NCBI GenBank assembly: GCA_013205645.1
Contig: JABMMH010000229.1
Span: 1 to 7,074, forward strand
Length of the DNA stretch: 7,074 nt
Direction of reading: 5' to 3'
Source of the DNA: Polaromonas sp.
GTDB taxonomy: Bacteria; Pseudomonadota; Gammaproteobacteria; Burkholderiales; Burkholderiaceae_C
A program made the position numbers and the translations under genes. This document shows positions 5,570-7,074 of the stretch, in pieces (the first letter of the stretch is position 1; every line of letters starts with the position of its first letter). The notes beneath the pieces were generated by a model. The model was not told the origin of the DNA. It did not search any database and saw only the letters and a list, made by a program, of their open reading frames with translations.

Positions 5570-5588
5570 CCACAGAAACTGTGGATAA
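5570..5588 (-). promoter_or_regulatory. Perfect DnaA-box nonamer overlapping a palindrome
   Basis: TGTGGATAA at 5580-5588 is the exact complement of the DnaA box TTATCCACA. It shares bases with the inverted repeat CCACAG-AAA-CTGTGG (5570-5584). The nonamer match is seen directly. DnaA binding and any role in regulating exbB or xseA are inference; a replication origin is not suggested, since no box cluster or dnaA/dnaN gene is nearby. Confidence 0.4.
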
Positions 5589-5723
5589 CTTTGTGTGCAA
5601 CTGCTCAGACTTGCTGCGCCGGGCCGCACCAGTGTGCAATCCAGACAGATCGATCAATTTTTAACCAGCGTCACAACTTCACACCGTCATGCGCCACGAG
5701 CTGAACCTTTCTCTGCCTTTGTT

Positions 5724-5728
5724 GGGAG
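5724..5728 (+). promoter_or_regulatory. xseA: Shine-Dalgarno supporting the TTG start of xseA
   Basis: GGGAG lies 6 nt before TTG at 5735. The reading frame upstream is closed by TGA at 5702-5704 with no other start codon between, so TTG is the earliest possible initiation site; the next options in frame would remove residues at the N-terminal edge of the OB-fold. Confidence 0.65.
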
Positions 5729-5734
5729 CCCGTC

Positions 5735-7030
5735 TTGTTTGAACCTCTGCAAGATGCGGGTCGGGCAGCCCCGGGCGTGCGGATTTGGCCAGTGGGCTCA
5801 TTGCTGCGGGCGATTGCCGACAGCCTAGAGGCACGCTTCAACCCGGTGGCCGTCAAGGGCGAAATTGCCGGGTTTTCACGCGCCACCAGTGGTCATTGCT
5901 ACTTCAACTTGAAGGACGAGCAAGGCCAAGTGCGTTGCGCGATGTTCCGGCGAGCGGCGTCGATGCTGGACTTCTCACCGCGCGATGGCATGTTGGTCGA
6001 GGTGCGTGGTCGCTTGGGCGTGTATGAGCCGCGCGGCGAATTGCAGTTGGTGGTGGAGTCGCTGCGCGAAGCCGGGCAGGGCAATTGGTTTGAGCAGTTC
6101 ACGCGGCTCAAAGCCAAGCTCGAAGCCGAAGGTTTGTTTGACGCCGCGCGCAAACGCAGCTTGCCGCTGTTGCCGCGTGCCGTTGGCATCATCACTTCTT
6201 TGGGCGCGGCGGCTTTGCACGACGTGGTGACCACCTTGACGCGCCGGGCTCCGCACGTTTCAGTGGTGATTTACCCGTCCAGCGTGCAAGGCACGCAAGC
6301 GGCTGGCGAGTTGCTGCAAGCTCTGAACAAGGCGGTGAAACGCGCCGAAGTCGACGTGCTGCTGCTGGTGCGCGGCGGCGGCGCGATGGAAGATCTCTGG
6401 GCCTTCAACGATGAGTCCTTGGCCCGCGCCATCGTGGCTTCGCCGATTCCGGTGGTCTCCGGCGTGGGCCATGAGACTGATTTCACCATCGCCGATTTTT
6501 GCGCCGATGTGCGCGCACCGACACCGACTGCGGCTGCAGAACTCTGCGCGCAACCGCAAGGAGTTTGGCTGCGGGCGCTGGAGCTGGCGTTGGATCGCCT
6601 GCAAAACGCCGTCGACCGGCAACTGCAGTCCAGCAACCAGCGGCTGGACTGGGCCGCCTCCAGAGTGGTTCAGCCCTCACATTCAGTGGCGCGTGAAAAA
6701 GCCGGTCTGCTGCTGCAGGCGCAACGCCTGCGCCATGCCGCGCGTTTTGCATTGCAGCGTCAATCGACCCAACTCAGCGCTTTTGAAAAAGACTTGCCGA
6801 AAGCCATGAGCGCCTCTGCGGCCAGCCAGCGCCAGCGCTTGGAACGAGCCCAAACACGGCTCGAGCTACTCGACCCTCGCCTTGTTTTACAACGCGGTTA
6901 CGCTTGGCTGTCTGATGTGCAAGGCCATGCGCTGACCAGCACGAAGCAACTCAGCGTCGGCCAGCCGGTGCGCGCCACCTTGGCCGATGGCGAGGTTAAT
7001 TTGACGGTGTCACAACGCCATCTCATTTAG
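5735..7030 (+). CDS. xseA: Exodeoxyribonuclease VII large subunit
   Basis: Large subunit of the single-strand-specific nuclease ExoVII, which acts with several small XseB subunits in the cytoplasm in repair and recombination. It is 431 aa (E. coli 456). The N-terminal OB-fold (about residues 15-110) includes RFNPVAVKGEIAGF, SGHCYFNLKD and RCAMFRR. The catalytic domain carries RGGGAMEDLWAFNDE (213-227), GVGHETDFTIADFCADVRAP (243-262) and TPTAAAEL (263-270), with His246, Glu247 and Asp249 of the GHETD motif. A helical, charged C-terminal half (about 270-385) suits the coiled-coil segment that binds XseB, and the tail LADGEV is typical. Start is TTG (5735) with GGGAG upstream. No xseB is in the window, as is usual because the two subunit genes are generally unlinked. 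Confidence 0.96.
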   Translation: MFEPLQDAGRAAPGVRIWPVGSLLRAIADSLEARFNPVAVKGEIAGFSRATSGHCYFNLKDEQGQVRCAMFRRAASMLDFSPRDGMLVEVRGRLGVYEPRGELQLVVESLREAGQGNWFEQFTRLKAKLEAEGLFDAARKRSLPLLPRAVGIITSLGAAALHDVVTTLTRRAPHVSVVIYPSSVQGTQAAGELLQALNKAVKRAEVDVLLLVRGGGAMEDLWAFNDESLARAIVASPIPVVSGVGHETDFTIADFCADVRAPTPTAAAELCAQPQGVWLRALELALDRLQNAVDRQLQSSNQRLDWAASRVVQPSHSVAREKAGLLLQAQRLRHAARFALQRQSTQLSAFEKDLPKAMSASAASQRQRLERAQTRLELLDPRLVLQRGYAWLSDVQGHALTSTKQLSVGQPVRATLADGEVNLTVSQRHLI

Positions 7031-7067
7031 TTTTTACAATCAACAAGTCTTTATTTAAACGACCCTC

Positions 7068-7074
7068 AAGGAAA
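7068..7074 (+). promoter_or_regulatory. Shine-Dalgarno-like sequence for a gene beyond the window
   Basis: AAGGAAA at the last seven bases, 38 nt after the xseA stop, looks like the ribosome binding site of a co-directional gene starting just outside. In related Comamonadaceae I recall sodB (Fe superoxide dismutase) following xseA, but nothing in the window proves it. The AT-rich stretch before it (7031-7060) could hold a promoter; no good match was found. Confidence 0.4.

Larger units (their letters stand above)
5456..5734. other. Divergent intergenic region between exbB and xseA
   Basis: A 279-nt gap, the longest non-coding stretch here. It must carry the promoter of the exbB-kdsB operon and that of xseA. 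Seen in it are the exbB ribosome binding site, a -10-like CATAAT for exbB, a palindrome overlapping a perfect DnaA-box sequence (5570-5588), the palindrome GATCGATC (5648-5655), and two short plus-strand reading frames (5490-5588 and 5689-5742). A weak xseA promoter could be TTGCTG (5611-5616), 18 nt, TGCAAT (5635-5640). No recognised RNA gene is present. Confidence 0.6.

Noticed and set aside
5570..5588. Replication origin around the DnaA box
   Set aside because: Only one perfect box, with no cluster, no AT-rich unwinding region and no dnaA, dnaN or other origin-linked genes nearby.
1..7074. Mobile elements, CRISPR arrays, toxin-antitoxin, defence or phage genes
   Set aside because: Every substantial coding region is assigned to a housekeeping family, gene order is the kind seen in related chromosomes, and no repeats, terminal inverted repeats or integrase/transposase motifs were seen.

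Overview
The window looks like chromosomal core DNA of a betaproteobacterium, most likely from the order Burkholderiales and the family Comamonadaceae (Rhodoferax/Polaromonas/Limnohabitans-like). This is judged from the protein sequences, the high GC content and the gene order; the genus is inference. Coding density is very high. There are no tRNA or rRNA genes, CRISPR arrays, insertion sequences or phage genes.

Left block (1-1463): the N-terminal two thirds of the SOS repressor gene lexA runs leftward off the window. It is divergent from a cytoplasmic, AnsB-like L-asparaginase gene. The 61-bp gap between them holds a near-consensus LexA operator (CTGT-N8-CCAG) that overlaps candidate promoters for both genes.

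Middle block (1486-5455, all minus strand, transcribed right to left): exbB, exbD, lpxK, a 60-aa Trm112/UPF0434 protein, kdsB and adk. The exbB and exbD genes overlap by 4 nt, and the next three gaps are 13, 31 and 18 nt, so exbB to kdsB reads as one operon. The adk gene follows after a 153-nt gap that contains a hairpin and promoter-like sequences. The operon links a proton-motive-force-driven inner-membrane motor pair (ExbB/ExbD) with two steps of lipid A-Kdo synthesis: LpxK is the lipid A 4'-kinase and KdsB activates Kdo to CMP-Kdo. No tonB or msbA is present in the cluster.

Right block (5456-7074): a 279-nt divergent intergenic region contains a perfect DnaA-box nonamer overlapping a short palindrome. 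After it comes xseA (exonuclease VII large subunit) on the plus strand, then 44 nt ending in a Shine-Dalgarno-like sequence for a gene beyond the window.

This is mostly ordinary housekeeping DNA, and I do not see a new multi-gene system. The points most worth checking are an ExbB whose third membrane segment lacks the usual glutamate, the LexA operator shared with the asparaginase gene, the DnaA-box palindrome with small ORFs in the exbB/xseA gap, and TTG start codons on both genes flanking that gap.
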